From: Candidatus Atribacteria bacterium 4572_76
Lineage (GTDB): Bacteria > Atribacterota > Phoenicimicrobiia > Phoenicimicrobiales > Phoenicimicrobiaceae
Reading direction: 5' to 3'
Assembly (NCBI GenBank): GCA_002084865.1
Contig: NBMG01000024.1
Coordinates: forward strand, 1-15,175
Length of the DNA stretch: 15,175 nucleotides
Under the pieces are notes generated by a model. It was not told the origin of the DNA. It worked only from the letters and a program-made list of their open reading frames with translations, and did no database searches. The position numbers were made by a program, and so were the translations under genes. Shown here one piece after another: positions 1 to 7,556 of this stretch. Numbering within the stretch: position 1 is the first letter of the stretch; every line of letters starts with the position of its first letter.

Positions 1-138
1 GAGCAACCTTTGGGTAGCGAAGGGGTAACTACTAGAATGGCTCAGATAAGTATAATTGAAGTTTTATGTTTGTTGATTGAATTAAAAAAACAGGAAATTT
101 TATAACTTAAGTTTTACAAGAAATTACCTTTATGGAGG

Positions 139-390
139 GTCTATACTAATAAGACGGCTATAAGGACGATTGATTTCTTAGAAATGAAAGTATTACCAGT
201 ATATAAATATTTTAATATACCCTTTGATAGAATCTTAACTGATAATGGTAAGGAGTATACCACTCATTGGGCAAACGGTAAACACGAGTATGAAAGATTC
301 CTCAAAGAAAATAGGATAAGACATACCAAGATTAAACCAGGAACTCCCCAGAGTAATGGGATGGTAGAAAGATTCAATCATACTCTATAG
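139..390 (+). pseudogene. Degenerate DDE (rve-type) transposase fragment, insertion-sequence remnant
   Basis: The reading frame through this stretch encodes the C-terminal half of an integrase-core transposase of the IS481-like type. Visible are NKTA..TIDFL near the front, LTDNGKEY (second catalytic Asp) and GTPQSNGMVERFN (the catalytic Glu in VERFN). The first Asp and the whole N-terminal DNA-binding part are missing: the same frame has a TAA at 103-105, and the sequence before about 139 shows no recognisable transposase homology. The frame ends in TAG at 388-390, directly after the conserved ERFNHTL, where intact enzymes continue for tens of residues. I therefore read it as a dead remnant. 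No terminal inverted repeats or target duplication are visible, so the original element borders are unknown. Family assignment is from motif memory; that it is an rve/DDE fragment is secure. Confidence 0.85.
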
Positions 391-412
391 GAAAGAACAG
401 GAAGGATAAACA

Positions 413-441
413 TTACCTGAAAGTAATACAAATTATATAAT
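413..441 (+). promoter_or_regulatory. Possible sigma70-type promoter for the ABC ATPase gene
   Basis: A perfect TATAAT at 436-441 stands 17 bases after TTACCT (413-418), which is a weak -35 match (3 of 6). It lies about 75 bases before the ATPase start, in an AT-rich gap after the transposase remnant. The -10 is convincing but the AT-rich background makes chance matches common. Confidence 0.35.
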
Positions 442-518
442 AAAATGATTTTAGAAGTTAAGTTTAAATTTTAATAAAAATATAAATCCAAGACGCGATA
501 GGAGATTGATAAATAAAA

Positions 519-1604
519 ATGGAAGTAAGGCTTAAAAATTTAAGTAAACATTTTGGAAAAGTTAAAGCAGTGAATAATTTCAACCTCGAGATAAACGATG
601 GTGAGTTTGTAGCTTTGCTTGGGCCTTCGGGATGCGGAAAAACCACCACTCTACTTATGATAGCTGGAATTTATAAACCAACTGCCGGAGGTATTTATTT
701 CGGAGATAAGATCGTAAATGAAGTTTTACCCAAAGATAGAAAAATTGGCATGGTATTTCAAAGTTATGCTCTTTATCCTCATATGACTGCATTTGATAAT
801 ATAACATTTCCTTTAAAATTACTAAGAACCCCTAAGGAAGAGAGAGAAAAAAGAGTCAATGAAGTGGCTAAATTAGTTCAAATAGAAGAATTATTAGATA
901 GAAAACCGGCTGAACTTTCAGGAGGACAACAACAAAGAGTGGCTCTTTGTCGAGCTTTAATTAAGAAGCCAGATATCCTGCTTTTAGATGAACCCCTCTC
1001 CAATTTAGATGCCAAGCTTAGAACCTTGATGAGAGCGGAGCTTAAAAGATTACAGAGAAGATTGGGCATTACCACAATTTTTGTAACTCATGACCAGGTA
1101 GAGGCTATGACTATGTCTGATAAAATAGCCTTATTACAATTAGGAAAACTTCAGCAATATAGTTCATCTGATGAGCTATATAATCGACCGGTGAATCTGT
1201 TTGTAGCCGGTTTTATAGGAAGCCCCCCAATGAACCTTATTGATGTCTCTCTGGAACAAGAGGAGGGAAAACTTCTTCTAAAGAATGAAGATATTACTAT
1301 TGAAATTCCCTCAAAGATTAGTAAGCTTATTCAATCCCGTTCTCAGGATAATAAAATAGTATTAGGTATCAGGCCTGAGAATATAACAATTGACCATAAA
1401 AGGGGGGAAGAGGCTGAAGTTTACGTGGTTGAACCTATGGGGATGCAAGTTTTGGTCACTGTCAAACTTGGAAATTTGCAGATTAAAGTGCTTACTGCTC
1501 CCCCATTTACTAAAAAGATGGGTGAAGAGGTTAAATTGCACTTTAATGTAAACAAGATTCATCTTTTTGATAAAAATACTGAAAAATCCCTGTTGTTGAA
1601 TTAG
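519..1604 (+). CDS. Sugar ABC transporter ATPase, MalK/UgpC/MsmK type
   Basis: A 361-residue cytoplasmic ATPase that would power carbohydrate importers. Its motifs are complete and in order: Walker A GPSGCGKTT (residues 35-43), Q-loop Gln81 in FQSYALYPHM, signature LSGGQQQR (133-140), Walker B ILLLDEP (153-159), D-loop SNLDAKLR, and switch His191. Residues after about 235 form the regulatory OB-fold domain typical of the MalK group (GSPPMN, then LGIRPENI near 285), and the length is normal for the family. AGGAG at 500-504 lies a rather long 14 bases before the ATG. It heads the first transporter cluster. As the only ATPase in the window, it could also serve the second permease pair; MsmK-type sharing is known, but here it is inferred. 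The substrate cannot be told from an ATPase. Confidence 0.96.
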   Translation: MEVRLKNLSKHFGKVKAVNNFNLEINDGEFVALLGPSGCGKTTTLLMIAGIYKPTAGGIYFGDKIVNEVLPKDRKIGMVFQSYALYPHMTAFDNITFPLKLLRTPKEEREKRVNEVAKLVQIEELLDRKPAELSGGQQQRVALCRALIKKPDILLLDEPLSNLDAKLRTLMRAELKRLQRRLGITTIFVTHDQVEAMTMSDKIALLQLGKLQQYSSSDELYNRPVNLFVAGFIGSPPMNLIDVSLEQEEGKLLLKNEDITIEIPSKISKLIQSRSQDNKIVLGIRPENITIDHKRGEEAEVYVVEPMGMQVLVTVKLGNLQIKVLTAPPFTKKMGEEVKLHFNVNKIHLFDKNTEKSLLLN

Positions 1605-1650
1605 TTTTCTACTGTTCGTAAAATTAAAGAAGATCTAGAATGGCAGAGAT

Positions 1651-1674
1651 GTAAGGGTTCGATTTATCGAACCC
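1651..1674. repeat. GTAAGGG-headed palindrome, copy 1
   Basis: The head GTAA (1651-1654) is followed by a perfect 9-bp palindrome, GGGTTCGAT-TT-ATCGAACCC (1655-1674), which can fold as an 8-bp stem with a TTTA loop. It sits 50 bases after the ATPase stop. There is no U-tract right after it, so it is a poor intrinsic terminator. Its layout matches the copies at 14140-14217 with different but complementary stem bases. Confidence 0.7.
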
Positions 1675-1719
1675 GATAGAAAAAATTGTTAGGAGCAATA
1701 AGATCATCTAGACATAGCG

Positions 1720-1748
1720 AATTTCTGTAGATGGCACTCTACAAAATT
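1720..1748 (+). other. Leader stem-loop before the first binding-protein gene
   Basis: TGTAGA (1726-1731) and TCTACA (1738-1743) pair around the loop TGGCAC; AATTT and AAATT extend the stem to about 11 bp with one bulged C. It lies 80 bases before the binding-protein ATG, followed by a purine-rich AGAGGAGGTG. It could be an mRNA stabiliser or a regulator site. No known riboswitch motif is recognised. Confidence 0.35.
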
Positions 1749-1828
1749 AAGAGGAGGTGATAGAAAGGAAAATTAGTTAATCTAATATCTTGAGTAGATT
1801 TTCAAAATTTTAAAAGGAGGAAGCAAGA

Positions 1829-3196
1829 ATGAAAGCTTCAAAAAGTTTGTTAAGTATTTCATTAATAGTAATTCTGGTTATGTCTTTTACAGCTATGGCT
1901 TTAGCTCAGGATTTGGATATTATTCCTATTAAGGTTCGATGTAGAGCAAAGCCCCCCATGGAGGACTGGCGTGGCAATAATTTCTTAGTAGCTGAAAAAG
2001 ATCTTAATGCTGATTTAGAGGCTATGGGTGATCTCCGCCGTGTAAAAGTAGAAGTTATACAGGATAACTTGGATTGGGGTGAGTATATAACTGAGTTTGT
2101 GCTTGGCTATGGTGCTGGAGAATCGCCTGATATTTGGTTGACTGGACATGAATATATTGGTACCCAGGCTGAAGCGGGCCGGATTATTGCTCTGGACGGA
2201 ATAATAAAAGAGTTCCCCATATATAATCTTGTCTTTGATACTCTATGGGATTGCACTAAATATAAAGGTGAGACTTGGGGTGTTCCTCAAGATGCTGAAG
2301 CTCGACCGCTCTATTGGAATAAAACCCTATTAAAGAAACTTGGTTGGTCAGATGGAGAAATAGCAGCATTATCCGGGAAAATTGAAAAAGGTGAATTTAC
2401 CCTTTATGATATGTTAGAGACGGCCAAACAGGCAGTAGATAAGGGTGTTGTTGAGCCAGGTAACGGCTTCTGGACTCGTCCGAAGAATGGCCCTGATTTC
2501 ACTCCTTTCTACTACGCCTTTGGTGGAGAAACCATTGATTCGGCAACTGGTAAATTAGTCTTTGACAAGACAGCTGGCTTGAAATATTATAAGTTCTTCT
2601 ATGACGCTGCTCAAAAATATGGATCAATGGGCTGTCTTGGCTTAGATTGGTCTTCAGCATGGCATCCTGGAGTCACTAGTAAGGTACTCTTCTGGGTCGG
2701 TGGGACATGGCAATGGGCTGAGTGGGCAGAAAAATTTCTTAAAGACCTTGGTGGCGAAGCTTATATGTGGGAGAACTTTGGGTTTGGACTGATCCCGGCT
2801 GCAGAGAAGGGTGGTAAACCCAATTCCCTTACACATCCATTAGCTTATCTAGTCAGTTCCCAGTGTAAATATCCGGACTTAGCAGTAGCTCTAATTGCCA
2901 AAGTCACTAACTATGGCCCCAATACCCGTCACGCAATTTCCAGTACACATCTGGGAATCCTTAAAGGTCAGACAGAATATAAGTTCTACAAGGAATCTCG
3001 CTTACTGAGTGAAGCGCTTTACATGTTAGATTACACTACTTTCCTACCTAACAATCCTTACTGGGGGACTTATTCTACTATCACTTACGAAGCCCTAGCA
3101 GCGTGTGTAGGTGGTGATTTTACTGCTGAAAAGGCAGTAGATTTTGTAGTAGAAGGACTCAATCGCGAATTAGGAGATAAGGTAATAATTAAATGA
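1829..3196 (+). CDS. Extracellular sugar-binding protein (family 1) of the first ABC importer
   Basis: A 455-residue periplasmic binding protein that would capture a sugar and hand it to the permeases encoded next. Residues 1-26 form a Sec signal peptide (basic MKASK, hydrophobic core, cleavage after AMALA before QD). There is no lipobox Cys, so this is a soluble periplasmic protein, not a lipoprotein. The mature part follows the family 1 (MalE-like) pattern: PDIWLTGHEY, GETWGVPQDAEARPLYWNK, and a C-terminal helical stretch AEKAVDFVVEGLNREL. It is aromatic-rich, as usual for carbohydrate binders. AAAGGAGG lies 9-10 bases before the ATG, giving a strong start. The stop overlaps the permease start (ATGA), and a strong hairpin follows 12 bases later. 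The exact ligand is not recognisable. Confidence 0.93.
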   Translation: MKASKSLLSISLIVILVMSFTAMALAQDLDIIPIKVRCRAKPPMEDWRGNNFLVAEKDLNADLEAMGDLRRVKVEVIQDNLDWGEYITEFVLGYGAGESPDIWLTGHEYIGTQAEAGRIIALDGIIKEFPIYNLVFDTLWDCTKYKGETWGVPQDAEARPLYWNKTLLKKLGWSDGEIAALSGKIEKGEFTLYDMLETAKQAVDKGVVEPGNGFWTRPKNGPDFTPFYYAFGGETIDSATGKLVFDKTAGLKYYKFFYDAAQKYGSMGCLGLDWSSAWHPGVTSKVLFWVGGTWQWAEWAEKFLKDLGGEAYMWENFGFGLIPAAEKGGKPNSLTHPLAYLVSSQCKYPDLAVALIAKVTNYGPNTRHAISSTHLGILKGQTEYKFYKESRLLSEALYMLDYTTFLPNNPYWGTYSTITYEALAACVGGDFTAEKAVDFVVEGLNRELGDKVIIK

Positions 3197-4200
3197 GTGA
3201 TAATTTCCAACTGGAGAGGGAAAGGAGTTCCCTCTCCAGTTTCCCAGACTCAAAATCACTTTTTTCTAAATTAAAGAGCGGTTTATTGCCATATGCTTTT
3301 CTTACCCCTACTCTTATAGTGGTAACTTTATTCTTTTTTATTCCCTTAGTTATGGTTTTTATTTTAAGTTTTACCAATCTGGATATGACTAATTTTGGAA
3401 TACTCAAGTGGTGGCAGCCAGCAAACTGGACCTTAGATAACTACGTAAAGATCTTTACTAATAGGTTTTTCCCCAGGATTCTAAATAATACTCTCATGTA
3501 TGTGAGCATGACCTTAATTTTTTTCAATGTGGGGATGGCTTTGGTTATTGCCTTGATTACTACGAACATCAACAGGCGGGTTGGTTTTACCTTTCGCTTA
3601 ATATGGCTTATGTGCCGCCTTACTCCGGTGGTTGTCTATATTATGATGTGGAAAGCTTTAGCTGGACCAGCTCCTATGGGGGTTATAAATAAGCATATCC
3701 TTGGCCCCTTGGGCATAGGTACAGGGGAATACTTACTTAATACCAATCCCTGGCTTTTTATTATTTTAGTGAATGGTTTTATCGGAGCTTCTTTTGGGAT
3801 GATTATTTTTTCTTCCGCTATTGAAGCTATACCTAAAGATTATATGATAGCTTCAAAAGTAGATGGAGCTTCAACCTGGCAGACCATTCGCTATATTACT
3901 ATTCCTATGATCAGATGGCCCTTGCTTTTTGTTACTACTTATCAGACTTTATCCCTTTTGACCTCCTTTGAACAAATTCTGCTTCTTACAAATGGAGGTC
4001 CAGGGCTTTACGAAACTGAAGTATGGTCATTAACTGCTTATCACCGCGCGTTTAGCAGCTATTTCGGGAATACTCAGTGGGGTTATGGTTCAGCATGGGC
4101 AGTTGTCCTGGTAATTATTGGTATAGTAATGGCAATTGTATATTTGCGTGTATTCAAGTTTAATGAATTAATTCAAGAACCGAAAATTGATCAGCTATAA
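3193..4200 (+). CDS. Sugar ABC transporter permease, MalF type (first importer)
   Basis: A 335-residue inner-membrane subunit with about six membrane helices starting near residue 33 (LPYAFLTPTLIVVTLFFF). The cytoplasmic coupling loop that contacts the ATPase is clear at 210-236: EAIPKDYMIASKVDGAS, with GGPG at 268-271, as in binding-protein-dependent inner-membrane components. The ATG overlaps the binding-protein stop by ATGA. Shine-Dalgarno support is modest (AAGG about 10 bases upstream, or AGGAG 16 bases upstream), so translational coupling is likely. Codons 6-17 are encoded by a 14-bp-arm hairpin, which makes the N-terminus unusual. No other ordinary start codon exists before the first helix except a TTG at its very edge, so I keep the ATG. 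Confidence 0.93.
   Translation: MSDNFQLERERSSLSSFPDSKSLFSKLKSGLLPYAFLTPTLIVVTLFFFIPLVMVFILSFTNLDMTNFGILKWWQPANWTLDNYVKIFTNRFFPRILNNTLMYVSMTLIFFNVGMALVIALITTNINRRVGFTFRLIWLMCRLTPVVVYIMMWKALAGPAPMGVINKHILGPLGIGTGEYLLNTNPWLFIILVNGFIGASFGMIIFSSAIEAIPKDYMIASKVDGASTWQTIRYITIPMIRWPLLFVTTYQTLSLLTSFEQILLLTNGGPGLYETEVWSLTAYHRAFSSYFGNTQWGYGSAWAVVLVIIGIVMAIVYLRVFKFNELIQEPKIDQL
3209..3241 (+). terminator. Strong hairpin after the first binding-protein gene (attenuator or 3' stabiliser)
   Basis: Perfect 14-base arms, AACTGGAGAGGGAA (3209-3222) and TTCCCTCTCCAGTT (3228-3241), close a 5-base loop AGGAG. It begins 12 bases after the binding-protein stop and lies inside the downstream permease reading frame. 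A T-run occurs only about 18 bases further on, so full termination is uncertain. Such hairpins commonly lift binding-protein mRNA above permease mRNA; that role here is inferred. Confidence 0.7.
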
Positions 4201-4227
4201 TGAGATATATAGGAGAATAATAATAAA

Positions 4228-5127
4228 ATGGTATTAAATAAATTTCGTTTAAATTTGAAATCTATTCTTGCCTATGGGGCTTTGATTGCATTTAGTATGC
4301 CTATCTTCCTGGTTTTTTTATGGTTAGTTATTACAACGTTTTCCACCAGGACAGAGGGACTAGAATCATTAGGGTGGACCTTGAGCAATTGGAGTTTTTT
4401 ATGGAAGTCACCTTTTGGCCCTAAATTTCAGAGTATATGGATTGTGACTCTTAATACATTTATCCTTGCCACAGTTATGACCACTATTGTAGTTTTTGTT
4501 TCGGCAATGTCTGCTTACGCTTTATCACGTATGAAATTTGCAGGAAGGAAGGGATTTCTCTCCGCGACTCTGATACTGCACGCCTTTCCGAGTGTAACCT
4601 TGTTAATTCCAATTTATTTTGTATTACGCTGGATTACGAAGGTTCCTATTATCGGACAAGGTCTTCCCCTAATCGGCGGTTTTGGTTTTAATACTATTGG
4701 AGGAGTAGCCTTAGTGATGGTTGCTTTTCAGCTTCCTTTTGGTATATGGATAATGAAAGGATTTTTTGATAATATTTCCTGGGATATGGAGCGCTCTGCT
4801 TTGATTGATGGTGCTTCTCGTTTCCAGGTTTGGTGGAAAATATTAATGCCTAATATTAAGCCAGGCATTGCTGCATTATCTATTTTTGCTTTTATTTCTG
4901 CCTGGAATGCCTATATTATTCCATTTACTTTCACTGTGGGACGTGCAGGAAAATCAACGGTTTTATCTGTTTACATACAAAATTTTATGAGTGAATCTGT
5001 AATGACCGAGTGGAATATGGTAGCAGCTGTTGGGTTATTTCAACTTATTCCGGTATTAATCTTTTTCTTCTTTACGCAGGAAGCCTTGCTTAACATTTAT
5101 GGTGGGGGAGCAAAGGGTGGAGCGTAA
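4228..5127 (+). CDS. Sugar ABC transporter permease, MalG type (first importer)
   Basis: A 299-residue partner permease of ordinary length. A membrane helix near residues 13-37 is followed by a short extracytoplasmic loop (TEGLESLGWTLSNWSFLW), then SAYALSRMKFAGR and the remaining helices. The ATPase-contact loop is at about 187-210: MERSALIDGASRFQVWWKI. AGGAG (4211-4215) lies 12 bases before the ATG, in a 27-base gap after the MalF-type gene. With the ATPase, binding protein and MalF-type gene it makes a complete importer. Substrate unknown. Confidence 0.94.
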   Translation: MVLNKFRLNLKSILAYGALIAFSMPIFLVFLWLVITTFSTRTEGLESLGWTLSNWSFLWKSPFGPKFQSIWIVTLNTFILATVMTTIVVFVSAMSAYALSRMKFAGRKGFLSATLILHAFPSVTLLIPIYFVLRWITKVPIIGQGLPLIGGFGFNTIGGVALVMVAFQLPFGIWIMKGFFDNISWDMERSALIDGASRFQVWWKILMPNIKPGIAALSIFAFISAWNAYIIPFTFTVGRAGKSTVLSVYIQNFMSESVMTEWNMVAAVGLFQLIPVLIFFFFTQEALLNIYGGGAKGGA

Positions 5128-5215
5128 TAAAATGAGACTTAAAACGAGATTATCGCAGGATATTTTCTATTATTGTCAATTTTTAAAATTAATTTTAACT
5201 ATTTTTATATAATAC

Positions 5216-5243
5216 TTGTATATGAATTTGATTGTGCTATAAT
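5216..5243 (+). promoter_or_regulatory. Promoter of the TIM-barrel gene, extended -10
   Basis: TGCTATAAT (perfect TATAAT at 5238-5243 preceded by TGn) with TTGTAT at 5216-5221, spacing 16. It lies about 44 bases before the ATG at 5287. It implies that the TIM-barrel gene is transcribed separately from the transporter. A perfect 16-bp AT-only palindrome at 5183-5198 stands just upstream and could be an operator or chance. Confidence 0.65.
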
Positions 5244-5286
5244 GTGAAATAATTAGTAAAAATAAATTTAGTTTTTATTTGGAGCT

Positions 5287-6384
5287 ATGCATATAAAAGG
5301 AATTGGAATTAATATAGATTCCCCTACAATAGATGGAGATTTAGATTCATTTGAAAAGGCCTTAGGTAATTTTCAGGATATAGGCTTTGATTATGTAGAG
5401 ATACCTGTTCACGGAGTTGATGCTATCTTTAAAGGGAGACTGAATTGGCTACAGACCAGGGTCATTACAGATATTCTGAAGAAATTTAAGTTAAAATATA
5501 CTGTTCATGGTCCTAATCTATTAAATCTAATGGATTCCAGCAATTTTCAGTTACAAAAGGATATTTTTAAGTCAGGAATTGAGTTTACTAATGCTATAGG
5601 CGCAGAAATTTTTGTATACCATAGTGGAAAAATTCCTTTACAGGAAGAGATCAAAGGTGAAGGCATCAGGAAAAATAGTTTTTTAAAATTGCCTTCTCTA
5701 AAAAAGATTGAAAGATTAAAGAAGATAGAAATAAAAACTTTGCAAGAATTAGCTACTTTTGCTAAAGATTTAGGAGTAACCATTGCTATTGAAAATATCT
5801 CTCCGGATGTAGAAGAAGAGTCTATTTGGGAATTATCAAAACGATTTAAAAATGATAAAATGCTTCCTCCCTCAGTTTTTACTCCAAAAACACCAAAGCC
5901 CACGTTCTTACGAGAAATTAGTAAGTATAATTATGGCACAAAGATCGAAGAATTGGTTGATCAAGTTAAAAAGATTAACCGTGAGAATGTAGGAATTACT
6001 TTCGATTTTGGACATGCTTATCTGGCCTCTAAATATTATCGCTTTAAATTTTTAGATTCCATAAAATTAGCCCTACCTTATATAAAACATGTGCATATCC
6101 ATGATTGTTTTGGTAAACCCAAACTGTCATATGAAGAACAGGACATTAATCTGATTCAGTTTGGTATTGGCGATTTACATATGCCTGTAGGTTGGGGGAC
6201 GATTCCTTATAATAAAATATTCCGTATTCTAAAGAATTATCAGGGAGTATTAAATTTGGAATTAAAACCCCGCTATAAGAAATTTTATAAATATAGCTTA
6301 CAAAAACTTGAAGAACTTGTCGAAAGCACTAATAATAACCACAAGTTAAAAGAAATCTCTCCCTTTTCCAAGCAACATTATTAG
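5287..6384 (+). CDS. Sugar phosphate isomerase/epimerase-like TIM-barrel protein
   Basis: A 365-residue protein of the xylose-isomerase-like (AP endonuclease 2) TIM-barrel superfamily, cytoplasmic, probably isomerising or epimerising a sugar or inositol-type compound. The strand-end residues that bind the divalent metal are visible: Glu169 in AIENIS, Asp240 and His243 in ITFDFGHA, His270/His272 in KHVHIHD, and Glu325 in LNLELKPR; His74 and His112 are further barrel His residues. It is 70-90 residues longer than common family members, with extra sequence around 115-150 and 175-230. GGAG lies only 2 bases from the ATG, unusually close, yet TAG at 5269-5271 blocks any earlier in-frame start and the next Met is residue 82. 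It follows the first importer and may process its substrate. The specific reaction is not recognisable. Confidence 0.82.
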   Translation: MHIKGIGINIDSPTIDGDLDSFEKALGNFQDIGFDYVEIPVHGVDAIFKGRLNWLQTRVITDILKKFKLKYTVHGPNLLNLMDSSNFQLQKDIFKSGIEFTNAIGAEIFVYHSGKIPLQEEIKGEGIRKNSFLKLPSLKKIERLKKIEIKTLQELATFAKDLGVTIAIENISPDVEEESIWELSKRFKNDKMLPPSVFTPKTPKPTFLREISKYNYGTKIEELVDQVKKINRENVGITFDFGHAYLASKYYRFKFLDSIKLALPYIKHVHIHDCFGKPKLSYEEQDINLIQFGIGDLHMPVGWGTIPYNKIFRILKNYQGVLNLELKPRYKKFYKYSLQKLEELVESTNNNHKLKEISPFSKQHY

Positions 6385-6503
6385 AAAGATAGATTATTAT
6401 TGCATTAAAATTTACTACTCTTTCTCCATTAATCTCCACAATAATAATTTCAGCTAAACAAGTGTTAATGCACTAGAGTTTAATAAAATGAAATGAAAAA
6501 AAT

Positions 6504-6532
6504 TTGCATTTTTTTATTTTATGGTGTATTAT
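6504..6532 (+). promoter_or_regulatory. Promoter of the lacI-family gene and disaccharide operon
   Basis: TTGCAT (6504-6509), a 17-base spacer and TATTAT (6527-6532). The first operator copy begins 12 bases after the -10, covering the expected transcription start region. That is the layout expected for repression by the adjacent LacI-type protein. Confidence 0.5.
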
Positions 6533-6543
6533 ATTAAAAAATA

Positions 6544-6559
6544 TACTTAAACGTTAAAG
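6544..6559. promoter_or_regulatory. LacI-family operator, copy 1
   Basis: TACTTAAACGTTAAAG. The inner CTTAAACGTTAAAG is near-palindromic around the central CG (AACGTT core with CTT and AAG flanks), the classic LacI/GalR operator form. It is identical over 16 bases to copy 2, whose centre lies 78 bp downstream, and sits just after the promoter. Confidence 0.75.
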
Positions 6560-6621
6560 CAACCCTCAAATTTTACATTTTAAATTCTTTGTAATTCAAA
6601 GATTATATTTTTTTAGTAAAT

Positions 6622-6637
6622 TACTTAAACGTTAAAG
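6622..6637. promoter_or_regulatory. LacI-family operator, copy 2, overlapping the lacI ribosome-binding site
   Basis: Exact second copy of TACTTAAACGTTAAAG. It overlaps the start of the AAAGGAG Shine-Dalgarno of the lacI-family gene. Two copies 78 bp apart could allow looping or simply double blocking. Autoregulation is inferred from position. Confidence 0.75.
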
Positions 6638-6651
6638 GAGAAATCCCCTCA

Positions 6652-7553
6652 ATGAGTTCTAACATTAAAGACATCGCTAAAAAATTAGGAATTTCCGCCG
6701 CAGCAGTTTCCAAGGCTTTAAATAACAGAAAAGATATAAGTGAAAAGCTTAAAAGAAAGGTTCGTGAGGCGGCAAAAGAATTAAATTATACCCCTAATTC
6801 AATTGCCAAAAGATTAGTAACCAATAAAAGCAATACAATTGGTGTGTTTATATTTAGCAGACAAGAACATACTTTTAGTAATGATTTAGGCTTACAGTTT
6901 TTAGGTGGTATCTTAATTCTACTTTTCCTATTTCAATTATTGATACTTACATAGAAGGTGAAAATGTTAATTTTATTAGCACTGATAATAAATTAGGTGT
7001 TGGGTTAGCTTTAGATTATTTATGGAAACTCGGTCATCGTAAAATAGCTATAATCAATGGTCATTGCAATGCTCAGGTTTCTTGGGATAGATTAAATGCT
7101 TATCAAGGTTATTTGGAAGAGAAAGAAGTTTATGATGAAAGGTTGGTTTTTGCAGGGGATTTTACCGAAGATAGCGGCTATCAATGTGCAGAAAAGATAA
7201 TGAAGTTAGAAAAACTACCGACTGCGATTTTTATTGCCAGTGATTTAATGGCACTGGGAGCCATGAGAGCTTTTAAAAAAAATGGTTTTAACTTACCTGC
7301 GGATATGTCTATCATTGGGTTTGATAATATCCCTATGGCAGATTATTCCACGCCAAGGCTAACTACCGTTGGACAGGATGCTGTTGGTATGGGGAAATGG
7401 TCTGTGAGGCTAATTTTAAATAAAATAAAAGGTAAAGAGCCACAGCAAAAATATTTGCTAAAACCGAAATTAATAATTCGAGATTCATGCAGCGCAGTTA
7501 ATATTAATAAATTAGATGGAGAATTTGAAAAAACACCCGAGAGTAAAATTTAA
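6652..7553 (+). pseudogene. LacI/GalR-family transcriptional regulator, broken by internal deletion and frameshift
   Basis: The N-terminal part, residues 1-87 (6652-6912), carries a complete LacI headpiece: IKDIAKKLGISAAAVSKALN (helix-turn-helix), then LNYTPNSIAKRLV (hinge helix) and the first strand NTIGVFIFS, up to GLQFLGGI. Family sequence resumes in another frame from about 6921 with PISIIDTYIEGENVNFISTDN and runs to 7553, including LWKLGHRKIAII, ASDLMALGAM and SIIGFDNIPMADYSTPRLTTV. About 40-45 residues expected between these parts are absent, so some 120-140 bp are gone and the frame shifts. As encoded, translation ends at a TAG at 6952-6954 after 100 residues. AGGAG lies 11 bases before the ATG. 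The intact ancestor would have repressed the downstream disaccharide operon through the two operators. A read or assembly error cannot be excluded. Confidence 0.88.
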
Positions 7554-7556
7554 AAA

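Noticed and set aside
1686..1714. Possible promoter TTGTTA - 17 bases - TAGACA before the first binding-protein gene
   Set aside because: The -10 matches only 3 of 6 positions; not distinguishable from background.
1751..1780. Strong Shine-Dalgarno AGAGGAGGTG in the leader of the first binding-protein gene
   Set aside because: No start codon follows at a usable distance with a frame of more than a few codons; the real gene has its own AAAGGAGG at 1811-1818.
5183..5198. Perfect 16-bp AT-only palindrome TTAAAATTAATTTTAA
   Set aside because: Could be an operator for the TIM-barrel promoter, but A/T-only dyads are expected in such sequence and no second copy is seen.
6401..6472. Inverted repeat TGCATTAA / TTAATGCA after the TIM-barrel gene
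   Set aside because: The arms are 56 bases apart, AT-rich and lack a T-tract, so not a credible terminator.
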